Assembly: GCA_029938235.1 (NCBI GenBank)
Contig: JAOZVH010000007.1
Span: 1 to 32,909, forward strand
Source: Bacteroidales bacterium
GTDB lineage: Bacteria > Bacteroidota > Bacteroidia > Bacteroidales > 4572-128
DNA length: 32,909 bases
Direction of reading: 5' to 3'
Shown piece by piece: positions 9,045-16,958 of the stretch. Position numbers and translations under genes: made by a program. How positions within the stretch are numbered: position 1 is the stretch's first letter; the number at the start of each line of letters is the position of its first letter. The notes below the pieces were generated by a model. The model searched no databases. It was not told where the DNA came from and saw only the letters and a program-made list of their open reading frames with translations.

Positions 9045-10154
9045 TTATTTTTTAAATTTTTCTTTTATCCATTTTGGTAATAAAAAAGCTCCGATTAATA
9101 AATAAGGGTAATAAGTTAATAATCTCCAAACTAAAGCCATGACAACAATAAAACCAATTGGAATAAATTCTGCCATATATTCAGAAAAAACTGCTTCTAC
9201 AAATCCGCTTCCACCCGGTGTTGGCATAACTAACATCATTATCCACATTACCAATTGACGAGCAAAAATTAAAATGTGTTCAGAAAATTTTAAAATATCA
9301 AAATGTAAATTTTCGTTATTTATTCCAAAAATTAAAGCTAATAATAAAAAATTTACAACCCAATATCTTGCAGACCATGATAAAAATGTTGCAAAAAATG
9401 CTTTTATCCAGAAAGAAAATTTTTTTGATTTTAATTCATTCGAAGCAAAAATTAAATCAGAACTAATATTATTTACACTTTGTCGCCATTTTCTTAGAAA
9501 AGAAAATCTGAAAATTTGTAATAAAAACCATTTTAATGCTCTGGGATTAAAAAATAATCCATAAGAAATAATTAAAGTGAAAATGGTTTTTATTGAATAA
9601 CCAATAACAGCAAAATAAAAATATTTGTTTTCAAAACCATTTTCTAAAAATTTTTCGTCTCCTATGCTAAAAAGTTCGGTCTGACCAACAATAAATAATA
9701 AAATTGGAAACATTAATATAAAATATAATTCATCTAAAAAAGATGTTGCCATAACTATGGCAGAACTTTTACCCGCTTTTAAACCTTCTTTCGTTAAAAA
9801 TAAAATAGCAACACCAGTTCCACCCACTGCAGATGGAGTTACAGCAGAAGCAAATTCCCAAAGTAAAATAATTCTTGTACTTTGTCGCCAAGAAAATTCA
9901 TCACCAGATAAAATTTTTATCCTAAAAATATAACCAGCATCACGAATAAACATCATAATTAATGCGAGAAAAATAAAAAATAAAGAATAAAAATGTAATT
10001 TAAAACTTCCTATATTTTCCAAAAACTTTGGGTTTTCAGAAAATTCATTATAAAGCATATAAAATACAACAAGAAAACCTATAATAATAGGAAAAATAAT
10101 TTTACTCGTTTTTACGCTTTTTAAAATTTCATTATCTTGATTTTTGTTTTTCAT
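9045..10154 (-). CDS. Lysylphosphatidylglycerol synthetase/flippase-domain integral membrane protein (UPF0104/YbhN-like)
   Basis: This 369-residue polytopic inner-membrane protein has about eight hydrophobic segments. The first is near 19-35 and the last near 335-360, followed by a basic tail KWIKEKFKK. Two conserved loops identify the family: TPSAVGGTGVAILFL near 106-120 and MPTPGGSGFVEAVFSEY near 308-324. These resemble the Pro-Gly-Gly loops of the flippase domain of MprF and stand-alone relatives. No C-terminal aminoacyl-transferase domain is present, so lysyl transfer to lipid is not expected. The substrate is unknown; stand-alone members are thought to move or bind lipids. It is the last gene of the tsaD-mnmA operon, starting 7 bases after the mnmA stop. 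Confidence 0.85.
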   Translation of the reverse strand: MKNKNQDNEILKSVKTSKIIFPIIIGFLVVFYMLYNEFSENPKFLENIGSFKLHFYSLFFIFLALIMMFIRDAGYIFRIKILSGDEFSWRQSTRIILLWEFASAVTPSAVGGTGVAILFLTKEGLKAGKSSAIVMATSFLDELYFILMFPILLFIVGQTELFSIGDEKFLENGFENKYFYFAVIGYSIKTIFTLIISYGLFFNPRALKWFLLQIFRFSFLRKWRQSVNNISSDLIFASNELKSKKFSFWIKAFFATFLSWSARYWVVNFLLLALIFGINNENLHFDILKFSEHILIFARQLVMWIMMLVMPTPGGSGFVEAVFSEYMAEFIPIGFIVVMALVWRLLTYYPYLLIGAFLLPKWIKEKFKK

Positions 10155-10161
10155 AATTCTT

Positions 10162-11208
10162 TTATAAAATTATGCCTCCACCAATAACTTTATCTTCTTC
10201 GTAAAAAACTGCAGATTGACCTTTTGTAATTGCAAAATTATCCTCAAAAAAAACAACTTTTATTTTATCTCCAATTTTTTCTATTTCGCTCAAAATACCC
10301 TTATTCCTGTAGCGAATTTTTGTTGTAACTTCTATTTTTTCATTTAAATTTTTATATTTTAATATATTAAAATCTCCTACAAACATTGTTTTTTTCAATA
10401 ATTCTTCACGTTTTCCGAGAGTTATAACATTGGTTTTTGCATCAATTTTCAACACATACAAAGGATAACCAACAGCGATTTCAAGACCTTTTCTTTGCCC
10501 AATTGTATAAAAAGGAAAACCTTTATGTTCTCCAAGAATTTTACCATTTTTATCAATAAAATTTCCTTTTAAAATTTTTTTTTCAAAATTTTTGACATTT
10601 TTTTTCAAAAAAGTTCTGTAGTTTCCGTCCGGAATAAAACAAATATCTAAACTTTCTTTTTTATTTAAAATTCTTGTAAAACCCTCTTTTTCAGCAATTT
10701 TCAATATTTCTTTTTTTCTATATTTGCCCAACGGAAAAATTGCTTTACTCAAAACTTCCTGAGAAAGTCCCCATAAAAAATAAGATTGGTCTTTTTTTTC
10801 GTCCATTGCTTCGGCAATAAAAAATCTATCATTTTCCTTTTGAATTTGTGCATAATGACCTGTTGCAAAATATTTACAATTTAAATTTTTTGCTTCTTTT
10901 AAAAGAATATCCCATTTTATTTTTATGTTGCAAATAACACATGGATTTGGTGTTCTTGCATTCATATATTCATTTATAAAATTTCCGATAATTTCCTTTT
11001 CAAATTTGTCTATGACATCCAGGACATAATGATTAAAATTTAATTTCTTAGCGACTTCCTTTGCATCTTTTATAAAATCATCATTTTTGGAATTCCACAT
11101 TTTTAATGTTATTCCAACAACTTCAAAACCTTTTTTTTGCAATAAAAAAGCACTAAAAGAGCTGTCTATTCCGCCGCTCATGGCAAGTAAAACTTTTTCT
11201 TTTTTCAT
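10162..11208 (-). CDS. mnmA: tRNA-specific 2-thiouridylase MnmA
   Basis: MnmA adenylates and thiolates U34 of tRNA-Lys, -Glu and -Gln, giving the s2 group of mnm5s2U, with sulfur relayed from a cysteine desulfurase. The 348-residue product has the N-terminal PP-loop LLAMSGGIDSSFSAFLL at about 7-23. The two catalytic cysteines are C90 (RTPNPCVICN) and C190 (LDICFIPDGNYR). The signatures ATGHYA and DQSYFLWGL follow the first. The C-terminal beta-barrel contains FYTIGQRKGLEIAVGYPLYV and ends KGQSAVFYEEDKVIGGGIIL. Length is slightly short of the E. coli enzyme but complete. It sits 4 bases after tsaD and 7 before the flippase gene, so the three are probably co-transcribed. Pairing with tsaD links two anticodon-loop modifications. 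Confidence 0.97.
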   Translation of the reverse strand: MKKEKVLLAMSGGIDSSFSAFLLQKKGFEVVGITLKMWNSKNDDFIKDAKEVAKKLNFNHYVLDVIDKFEKEIIGNFINEYMNARTPNPCVICNIKIKWDILLKEAKNLNCKYFATGHYAQIQKENDRFFIAEAMDEKKDQSYFLWGLSQEVLSKAIFPLGKYRKKEILKIAEKEGFTRILNKKESLDICFIPDGNYRTFLKKNVKNFEKKILKGNFIDKNGKILGEHKGFPFYTIGQRKGLEIAVGYPLYVLKIDAKTNVITLGKREELLKKTMFVGDFNILKYKNLNEKIEVTTKIRYRNKGILSEIEKIGDKIKVVFFEDNFAITKGQSAVFYEEDKVIGGGIIL

Positions 11209-11212
11209 AATT

Positions 11213-12235
11213 TTAAATTTTTAACCTCGCATTAGGAACTACAGATTGAGACACAAAATCTCTTTTATCTAAAAATTTATAGTAGCCGGAAATTGCTATC
11301 ATGGCAGCATTATCAGTAGAATATTTTCGCAATGGAAGAAAAACATTCCAATTTTCATTTCGTCCTTTTTTTAATAATTCCTGTCTTAATTGAGAATTTG
11401 CCGAAACTCCACCAGCGATGGTTACTTCTGTAATTCCAGTTTTTTTAACTGCTTTTTTTAATTTATCCATTAAAATTTCAACAATAGTATTTTGCAAAGA
11501 AGCACATAAATCATTTTTATTTTCTTTTATAAAATTAGAATTTTCTTTGACTTTGTCGCGTAAAGAATATAAAAAAGAAGTTTTTAAACCACTAAAACTA
11601 AAATTTAAATCTTTCACCTTAGGCTTAGAAAATTTAAAAGATTTTGGGTCTCCTTTTTTAGATAATTTATCAATAACAGGACCAGAAGGATAATTTAAAC
11701 CCATCATTTTTCCACATTTATCAAAAGCTTCACCTGCGGCATCGTCTATAGTTTCTCCGAGAATTTTCATTTCAAAAAAACTATTTACTTTTACTATTTG
11801 AGTATGACCTCCGGAAACAAGCATCGATAAAAACGGAAATTTTGGAAACTGATATTTAAAATCTCGTTCTTTTAAAAAAACTGATAAAATATGAGCCTCC
11901 AAATGATTTACCTTTATAAGTGGAACATTTAAAGATAATGATAAACCCTTAGCAAAAGAAGTTCCGACAAGAAGAGAACCCATTAAACCAGGTCCCATAG
12001 TAAATGCTATGGCATTAATATCTTCTTTTTTTACATTTGCTAATTTTATCGCTCTTTCCACAACAGGAATAATATTTTTTTGATGCTCTCTGGAAGCAAG
12101 TTCTGGCACAACTCCGCCATAAATTTCATGCACTTCTTGAACACCAATTACATCAGATAGTAAAATACCGTTTTTTATAATAGCAGCAGAAGTATCATCA
12201 CAGGAACTTTCTATTCCAAGAATTATATTATTCAT
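11213..12235 (-). CDS. tsaD: tRNA N6-adenosine threonylcarbamoyltransferase TsaD
   Basis: TsaD, with TsaB and TsaE, transfers the threonylcarbamoyl group from TC-AMP to A37 of tRNAs that read ANN codons (t6A). The 340-residue product starts NIILGIESSCDDTSAAII. It carries the metal-binding pair H111 and H115 in VNHLEAHILS. Family motifs are GGVVPELASREHQKNI (about 40-55), MGPGLMGSLLVG (80-91), MLVSGGHTQIV, DDAAGEAFDKCGKMMGL with YPSGPVID, and FSFSGLKT. The C-terminal ATPase-fold residues are TIAGGVSANSQLR and YSTDNAAMIA, whose Asp binds metal. Start and length agree with the family. It is the first gene of the operon with mnmA and the flippase gene. The 780-base region upstream, shared with divergent guaA, is filled by repeats. 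Confidence 0.97.
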   Translation of the reverse strand: MNNIILGIESSCDDTSAAIIKNGILLSDVIGVQEVHEIYGGVVPELASREHQKNIIPVVERAIKLANVKKEDINAIAFTMGPGLMGSLLVGTSFAKGLSLSLNVPLIKVNHLEAHILSVFLKERDFKYQFPKFPFLSMLVSGGHTQIVKVNSFFEMKILGETIDDAAGEAFDKCGKMMGLNYPSGPVIDKLSKKGDPKSFKFSKPKVKDLNFSFSGLKTSFLYSLRDKVKENSNFIKENKNDLCASLQNTIVEILMDKLKKAVKKTGITEVTIAGGVSANSQLRQELLKKGRNENWNVFLPLRKYSTDNAAMIAISGYYKFLDKRDFVSQSVVPNARLKI

Positions 12236-12343
12236 AATAAAATTTTTTCAAAAAAAATAAAAAAAATTTAATTATTTTATTATTTTTTTTAAAAATTTAA
12301 AAAATTTATTATTCTATTATCATTATTTATTAATTATTTTAAT

Positions 12344-12451
12344 TTAAAATTTTTTCTTTTGTCTCTTTTGAAATAAAATCATAACAACAACCGAAATTGC
12401 TTCTTCTTTTTCATCTTTTGTTGAATATGCTGTTTGTGCAATTATAGTTAA
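12344..12451 (-). pseudogene. Possible 3' gene remnant (35 codons, no start)
   Basis: Between two stop codons the minus strand reads LTIIAQTAYSTKDEKEEAIS followed by VVVMILFQKRQKKKF and a stop. The composition is unlike the surrounding A/T noise: Ala, Glu, Gln, Val and Thr occur, an acidic helix leads into a hydrophobic one, and the tail is basic. This suggests the C-terminal end of a small membrane-associated protein. There is no usable start codon; immediately upstream (from 12453) the tandem array begins, as if the array had replaced the 5' part. I do not recognise the family. It could be a chance reading frame. Confidence 0.3.
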
Positions 12452-12452
12452 T

Positions 12453-12671
12453 TATGGACGTTTTTTTTTTTATAATTTAAAATCATTAAAATTTTGGTGT
12501 TTTTGGAAAAAATTTTTTTTTTAATAATTTAAAATCATTAAAATTTTGGCGTTTTTGGAAAAAATTTTTTTTTTAATAATTTAAAATCATTAAAATTTTG
12601 GCGTTTTTGGAAAAAATTTTTTTTTAATAATTAAAAATCATTAAAATTTTGACGTTTTTTGAAAAAATTTT
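12453..12671 (-). repeat. A/T repeat array with 52-bp period
   Basis: Four nearly identical units begin with aatcattaaaattttg at 12481, 12533, 12585 and 12636 (periods 52, 52, 51). They carry cores gtg, gcg, gcg and acg, then tttttggaaaaaatttttt and ttaataatttaa. The array lies in the divergent region between tsaD and guaA, so it is not merely a 3'-end element. Its last unit is interrupted by the terminal-repeat element at 12672, and a further unit resumes at 12904. Confidence 0.85.
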
Positions 12672-12903
12672 GGCTATAGAACCTTTTTGTGAAATATAAA
12701 TTTTTTTTATTAAAAATAAGGTATTATGATTCATCGTCCACGATGATTTCGTAACTTCCATGATTCTGTTTTTTTAAAACATTAAAAATCAATACTTTAA
12801 ATGTTTTCATTTAATATACACAAAATCATCGTGGACGATGAATCATAATCTTTTCACATTTTTTATGTGCGAAAAATTTCCTATCACAAAATGTTCGATA
12901 ACC
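12672..12903. mobile_element. 232-bp MITE-like element with nested terminal inverted repeats, inserted in the repeat array
   Basis: The outer terminal arms read ggctatagaacctttttgtg (from 12672) and, as complement of the right end, ggttatcgaacattttgtga (to 12903). A second, perfect 27-base inverted pair lies inside (12723-12749 and 12823-12849). Each inner arm is itself a palindrome (tcatcgt gg acgatga). The element is bounded on both sides by aaaatttt (12664-12671 and 12904-12911), a possible 8-bp target duplication, and A/T repeat units continue beyond each side. It has no ORF of note. A partial second copy lies at 1-124. The class and parent transposase are unknown, so mobility is inferred. 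Confidence 0.65.
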
Positions 12904-12985
12904 AAAATTTTTTTTAATAATTTAAAAATATTAAAATTTTGGCGTTTTTTGAAAAAATTTTTTTTTATTTCAAAATAAAAGCATA
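12904..12985 (-). repeat. Continuation of the A/T repeat array upstream of guaA
   Basis: After the inserted element the pattern resumes: aaaattttttttaataattt, then aaatattaaaattttggcgt and ttttttgaaaaaattttttt. This matches the array units before 12672 and leads to within 30 bases of the guaA start. Confidence 0.7.
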
Positions 12986-13002
12986 AAAAATTGATTTTTT
13001 TT

Positions 13003-13010
13003 TAATTTTG
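13003..13010 (+). promoter_or_regulatory. Weak candidate -7 element before guaA
   Basis: TAATTTTG matches TAnnTTTG but ends only 4 bases before the ATG, so it would give a nearly leaderless mRNA. No -33 element is visible. The same word also occurs before the gene at 14868, at a more normal spacing. Confidence 0.2.
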
Positions 13011-13014
13011 TAAA

Positions 13015-14544
13015 ATGAAAAAAATTTTAATATTAGATTTTGGTTCTCAATATACACAATTAATTGCTCGAAAAATACGAGAATTGAATGTTTATTGTGA
13101 AATTCATCCATATAATAATTTTTCTTTTAAAAATTTTGATGAAATAAAAGGAGTGATACTTTCCGGAAGTCCTTTTTCTGTTAGAGATAATAAATTGAAA
13201 AATTTTGATCTAGCTAAAATAATGTATAAAAAACCTATTTTGGGAATTTGTTATGGTGCTCAATATATTGCTCACAATTTTGGCGGAGAGGTTTTAAATT
13301 CAAAAACAAGAGAGTATGGAAGAGCAAATTTGAAATTTATAAATTCTCAAAATATTCTTTTTAAAGGAGTTTCAAAAAATTCGCAAGTTTGGATGTCCCA
13401 CGGAGACACAATAACAAAAATTCCAAATAATTATGAAATTATTGCAAGTACAGAAGACGTAAAAATAGCATCTTTTCAAATAAAAAATGAAAAAATTTAT
13501 GGCATACAATTCCATCCGGAAGTTTATCATACTACAGATGGGAAAAAACTTTTAAAAAATTTTGTAATTGATATTTGTAAAATTTCTGATAACTGGACAC
13601 CAAAATCATTCGTTGACGAAAGTGTGAAAAATTTGAAGGAAGAAATTAAAAATGAAAAAGTTATACTTGGACTTTCTGGTGGTGTAGATTCAACCGTCGC
13701 AGGAATTTTATTAAAAAAAGCAATAGGAAAAAATTTGACGTGTTTGTTTATTGATAATGGAATGTTGCGAAAAAATGAGTTCCAAGAAGTTTTAAATTCT
13801 TATGAAAATATGGGTTTAAATGTAATTGGAATTAAGGCAGAAGAAGATTTTTTATATCCATTAAAAAATGTTACAGACCCAGAAAAAAAAAGGAAAATTA
13901 TAGGAAAAACTTTTATTGAAATATTTGATAAAGAAGCAAATAAATTAAAAGATATAAAATTTTTAGCACAAGGAACTATTTATCCAGATATTATAGAATC
14001 TATTTCTGTAAAAGGTCCATCAGCAACAATAAAATCTCATCATAATGTTGGAGGTTTACCCGATTTTATGAAATTAAAAATAGTCGAGCCATTAAAATTG
14101 TTGTTTAAAGACGAAGTGCGAAAAATTGGTAAAATTCTAAAAATAAAAGATGAATTACTGCAGAGACATCCTTTTCCTGGTCCTGGTTTAGCAATTAGAA
14201 TTCTCGGCGATATCACAAAAGAAAAAATAAAAATTCTTCAGGAAGCAGATGATATTTTTATAAATGGCTTAAAAGAAAATAATCTTTATGATAAAGTCTG
14301 GCAAGCGGCAACTATTTTATTACCAGTCCAGTCTGTTGGAGTTATGGGTGATGAAAGAACTTATGAAAAAGCAATTGTTTTACGTGCAGTTTCATCTACT
14401 GATGGAATGACAGCAGATTTTTCTCATCTACCTTATAAATTTCTTGCTAAAATTTCAAATAAAATTATTAATAAAGTAAGAGGCATAAATAGAGTTGTTT
14501 ATGATATAAGTTCAAAACCTCCGGCAACAATAGAATGGGAATAA
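13015..14544 (+). CDS. guaA: GMP synthase (glutamine-hydrolysing)
   Basis: GuaA converts XMP to GMP using ATP and ammonia released from glutamine. The 509-residue product has both domains. The class I glutamine amidotransferase (about 1-190) has C79 in [15 protein letters not shown] and H167 and E169 in [10 protein letters not shown]. The ATP-pyrophosphatase domain (about 205-395) has the P-loop [20 protein letters not shown], then [11 protein letters not shown] and [13 protein letters not shown]. The C-terminal dimerisation domain ([15 protein letters not shown] and the terminal [11 protein letters not shown]) is intact. It reads away from tsaD, and its upstream region holds the repeat array and the MITE-like element. 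A strong hairpin follows the stop. Confidence 0.98.
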   Translation: MKKILILDFGSQYTQLIARKIRELNVYCEIHPYNNFSFKNFDEIKGVILSGSPFSVRDNKLKNFDLAKIMYKKPILGICYGAQYIAHNFGGEVLNSKTREYGRANLKFINSQNILFKGVSKNSQVWMSHGDTITKIPNNYEIIASTEDVKIASFQIKNEKIYGIQFHPEVYHTTDGKKLLKNFVIDICKISDNWTPKSFVDESVKNLKEEIKNEKVILGLSGGVDSTVAGILLKKAIGKNLTCLFIDNGMLRKNEFQEVLNSYENMGLNVIGIKAEEDFLYPLKNVTDPEKKRKIIGKTFIEIFDKEANKLKDIKFLAQGTIYPDIIESISVKGPSATIKSHHNVGGLPDFMKLKIVEPLKLLFKDEVRKIGKILKIKDELLQRHPFPGPGLAIRILGDITKEKIKILQEADDIFINGLKENNLYDKVWQAATILLPVQSVGVMGDERTYEKAIVLRAVSSTDGMTADFSHLPYKFLAKISNKIINKVRGINRVVYDISSKPPATIEWE

Positions 14545-14552
14545 TTTTTTGA

Positions 14553-14606
14553 AAAAATTTGCTTGTTTTTCAAAAAAAATTTTTTTTGAAAAACAAGCAA
14601 ATTTTT
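14553..14606. terminator. Perfect 27-bp-stem hairpin terminator after guaA
   Basis: The 54 bases are a perfect palindrome: aaaaatttgcttgtttttc and eight A, then eight T and the complement. It starts 9 bases past the guaA stop codon and ends in a T-rich tail. Unlike most gaps, its core is ttgcttg rather than the cgnc core of the common repeat; a similar ttgcttgttttt occurs at 6119. A rho-independent terminator is the simplest reading. Confidence 0.75.
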
Positions 14607-14617
14607 ATGATTTTAAC

Positions 14618-14700
14618 TTATTAAAAAAAAATTTTTCAAAAAATGCCAAAATTTTAATGATTTATTAAAAAAATTTTTTCAAAAAAAATATAATTTAAAT
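14618..14700 (+). repeat. A/T repeat units downstream of guaA
   Basis: One full unit (aaatttttcaaaaaatgcca and aaattttaatgattt) and a partial second unit lacking its core follow the guaA hairpin. The rest of the gap to 14740 is A/T-rich, with nothing recognised. Confidence 0.6.
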
Positions 14701-14740
14701 CTTCATAATATATTTTTATTTACAATTTAGCTTTTATTTT

Positions 14741-14800
14741 CCCATTTATACCATATAAATCCTATTTATAACAAATTTGTCCCATTTATATTAAAACATA
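14741..14800 (+). promoter_or_regulatory. Three direct repeats at exact 20-bp spacing upstream of the DUF2141 gene
   Basis: The words cccatttata, cctatttata and cccatttata begin at 14741, 14761 and 14781. The 20-base spacing puts them on one face of the helix, as operator or iteron-like binding sites often are. They end about 68 bases before the ATG at 14868. No protein is known to bind this word. Low complexity makes coincidence possible, although the CC pairs are rare in this background. Confidence 0.35.
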
Positions 14801-14840
14801 ACCGTTAATCATATAAATTTTAAATTTAATTTTTAATTTT

Positions 14841-14848
14841 TAATTTTG
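14841..14848 (+). promoter_or_regulatory. Candidate -7 element for the DUF2141 gene
   Basis: TAATTTTG fits the Bacteroidota TAnnTTTG consensus and would start transcription about 13 bases before the ATG at 14868. A matching -33 TTTG is not evident. Confidence 0.35.
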
Positions 14849-14867
14849 TCAAATTAATAACTAAAAA

Positions 14868-15293
14868 ATGAAAAATTTAATTTCTATCATTATATTTTTG
14901 TTGTATATTATACCAATTTTTGCACAAACTGGAACAATTTTTGTAAATATTTTAGGTGTTGAAAATAACAAAGGTATTGTAAGAATAGGACTTTATAATG
15001 AAAAAGCGAACTTTCCAATTTATGAAAAACATTTTAAAGGAGTATCTATAAATGCAAATACTACAGGAGTGCGTTATACTTTTACAAATATTCCAATGGG
15101 AACTTATGCAATTGCAGTTTGGCAGGATAAAGACGATAACAAAGTTATAAATAAAAATTTCTTTGGTGCGCCGAATGAGAATTACGGTTTTTCAAAAAAT
15201 ATTTACGGTTCTTTTGGTCCTCCTGATTTTGACGAAGTTTCTTTTAAAGTAAATTCTAAGAGGGAAATTACATTTACAATTAATTTAGAGTAA
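14868..15293 (+). CDS. DUF2141 secreted protein
   Basis: The 141-residue product has a signal peptide (MKNLISIIIFLLYIIPIFAQ). A single DUF2141 domain of about 115 residues follows. Its typical features are an early strand IFVNILGVENNKGIVRIGLY, a calcium-loop-like WQDKDDNKVINKNFFG, and the family hallmark PNENYGFSKN with FGPPDFDEVSF. DUF2141 proteins are exported and of unknown function, and common in Bacteroidota. The gene is followed after 38 bases by an outer-membrane barrel gene in the same direction and may be co-transcribed with it. Upstream are a -7-like box and three 20-bp-spaced repeats. Confidence 0.92.
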   Translation: MKNLISIIIFLLYIIPIFAQTGTIFVNILGVENNKGIVRIGLYNEKANFPIYEKHFKGVSINANTTGVRYTFTNIPMGTYAIAVWQDKDDNKVINKNFFGAPNENYGFSKNIYGSFGPPDFDEVSFKVNSKREITFTINLE

Positions 15294-15331
15294 ATATTAA
15301 TAATTATATTATTTTAATAAAAAATAAATAA

Positions 15332-15955
15332 ATGAAAATAATAACAATAGTTTTAATTATCTTAATATCTATCTCAGGATATTCACAGGAAATAAATACT
15401 TTATTCAATTCGGATAATAAAGAAATAACATTCGGAGGATACGGCGGACCTATTATAAGAGCATCTCATGTTAATGGAGTTTTTGGAATAGCAATAGGAG
15501 GTAAGGGTGGATTTACAATAAATAGAAGTTTTACTTTTGGAGGAATAGGCATAGGTTATGTATCGGATTATTCTTTTAAAGGTGATAATTTTGCCGGAGA
15601 GGACAATGTTGATTTACATATAGGAATGGGTGCAGGAGGAATATTTTTTGAATATGTAATAGGAATGCAAAAAGCAGTTCATATTGCTATTCCTGTAAAC
15701 TTAATGGCAGGAGGAATTTCTATTTCAGAAAAAAAAAATGTAGACTATGATAAAAAATCCGATGAAAATGTAGAAGATTCAGGTGTGTTTTTTTTAGAAC
15801 CCGGCATTAATATAGAATTCAATATAAGTAAATTTTTCATGCCGACGCTTAACATAGCTTATCGTTTTGCTATGGGGAGTTCATTAGAAAATTTGTCAGA
15901 TAAAGATCTAAGTGGATTTCATGTCGGACTTGAATTTAAGTTCGGAAAATTTTAA
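15332..15955 (+). CDS. Predicted outer-membrane beta-barrel protein
   Basis: The 207-residue product starts with a signal peptide (MKIITIVLIILISISGYSQ). The remainder alternates Gly-rich amphipathic strands: EITFGGYGGPIIRASHVNGV, GIAIGGKGGFTINRSFTFGG and MGAGGIFFEYVIGM. It ends in FHVGLEFKFGKF, where the terminal Phe fits insertion by the BAM machinery. Size and strand count suggest a barrel of 8 to 10 strands. No specific family or ligand is recognised. It lies 38 bases behind the DUF2141 gene, so both may form one envelope-related unit. The 3' gap to rsmA holds a dispersed repeat and a shared hairpin terminator. Confidence 0.75.
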   Translation: MKIITIVLIILISISGYSQEINTLFNSDNKEITFGGYGGPIIRASHVNGVFGIAIGGKGGFTINRSFTFGGIGIGYVSDYSFKGDNFAGEDNVDLHIGMGAGGIFFEYVIGMQKAVHIAIPVNLMAGGISISEKKNVDYDKKSDENVEDSGVFFLEPGINIEFNISKFFMPTLNIAYRFAMGSSLENLSDKDLSGFHVGLEFKFGKF

Positions 15956-16056
15956 ATGAAAAATATTATAAAATATTTTCTTCAAGAAAATTCTGTTTAA
16001 AGCTTATATTAACGATTTAATGCAACAATAAAATGTGTTCTTTGTAATTTTGTACT

Positions 16057-16090
16057 GCACAATAATTGTGCGATGAAAATACAGAAGCAC
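16057..16090 (+). repeat. Dispersed element copy (core aataattgtgcgatgaaaat)
   Basis: From 16061 the sequence matches 20 of 22 bases of the complement of the copy near 25672. It overlaps a 15-base perfect palindrome gcacaataattgtgc (16057-16071). It lies between two convergent genes. See also 20397-20433, 20878-20906 and 25672-25708. Confidence 0.6.
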
Positions 16091-16127
16091 AAATTTTTAC
16101 GGTTTTTTATAATTAAAAAAATTTTTT

Positions 16128-16184
16128 CAAAAAAACGGCAATTTTTTAATGATTTTTTAATTATAAAAAATTGCCGTTTTTTTG
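16128..16184. terminator. Bidirectional hairpin between the barrel gene and rsmA
   Basis: A perfect 20-base inverted pair, caaaaaaacggcaatttttt (16128-16147) and its complement (16165-16184), is made from one forward and one reverse unit of the A/T repeat family. It lies between convergent genes ending at 15955 and 16193, which fits a shared terminator. Confidence 0.7.
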
Positions 16185-16192
16185 AAAAAAAA

Positions 16193-16957
16193 TTATTGAA
16201 TAAATTTCGTTAGAAAAACAAAATCTTTAACGCTTAAATGTTCTGGTCTTTTTACAAAAATTTCATTAGAAATATCTTTATCTTTTAAAAATATTTTTAA
16301 AGAATTTCTCAGCATTTTTCTTCTTTGATTAAAAGCAGTTTTTACAACTTTAAAAAATAATTTCTCATCACATTCCAAACTTTCAACATTATTTCTCGTA
16401 ATTCTGACAACAGCAGATTTTACTTTTGGCGGCGGAATAAAAACATTTTCATCAACAGTAAATAAATATTCTACATCATAAAAAGCTGTTAAAAAAACAC
16501 TTAAAATTCCATAAATTTTTTTTCCGGGTTTAGCGGAAATTCTTTCGGCAACTTCCTTTTGAAACATTCCCACAAGTTCTGTAACTTGATTTTTATTTTC
16601 AAGAACTTTAAATAAAATCTGTGACGAAATATTATATGGGAAATTTCCAATTATTGCAAATTTCTCAGAAAAAATTTTTTTTAAATCAATTCTCAAAAAA
16701 TTTCCTGATAAAATTCTATTATTTATTTGTGGAAAAGCTCTATAAAGATATGAAACTGCTTCTTCGTCTAATTCTATTACTGTTGTTTCATAATTCATAT
16801 TTTTTATTAAAAACGCTGTTAAAACTCCTGTTCCTGCTCCAATTTCCAAAACCTTAGAAATATTTTCTGCTTTTAAACTTTCAACTATTTTTTTAGCAAT
16901 TTCTTTATCATTTAAAAAATGTTGCCCTAATCTTTTTTTTGCTCTTATAAATTTCAT
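16193..16957 (-). CDS. rsmA: 16S rRNA (adenine1518/1519-N6)-dimethyltransferase RsmA
   Basis: RsmA (KsgA) dimethylates two adjacent adenosines in helix 45 of 16S rRNA late in small-subunit assembly, using SAM. The 254-residue protein begins AKKRLGQHFLNDKEIAKKIV. It has the SAM motif VLEIGAGTGVLT at 36-47, the acidic loop IELDEEA at 61-67, and the catalytic motif NFPYNISSQIL from 105. The C-terminal helical domain contains FNQRRKMLRNSLK and RPEHLSVKDFVFL. It is complete and of normal length. It starts one base after the stop of the preceding membrane protein gene, so it is the last gene of the five-gene run from 19788. Confidence 0.97.
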   Translation of the reverse strand: MKFIRAKKRLGQHFLNDKEIAKKIVESLKAENISKVLEIGAGTGVLTAFLIKNMNYETTVIELDEEAVSYLYRAFPQINNRILSGNFLRIDLKKIFSEKFAIIGNFPYNISSQILFKVLENKNQVTELVGMFQKEVAERISAKPGKKIYGILSVFLTAFYDVEYLFTVDENVFIPPPKVKSAVVRITRNNVESLECDEKLFFKVVKTAFNQRRKMLRNSLKIFLKDKDISNEIFVKRPEHLSVKDFVFLTKFIQ

Positions 16958-16958
16958 T

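Noticed and set aside
9274-9564. 96-codon plus-strand frame inside the flippase gene
   Set aside because: It is antisense to a clearly conserved membrane protein, with no start context or family.
12664-12911. Certain 8-bp target duplication around the element
   Set aside because: aaaatttt is part of every neighbouring repeat unit, so the match alone cannot prove transposition; kept only as supporting evidence.
15957-15998. 13-codon ORF overlapping the region just after the barrel gene stop
   Set aside because: Too short, with no sign of coding beyond chance.
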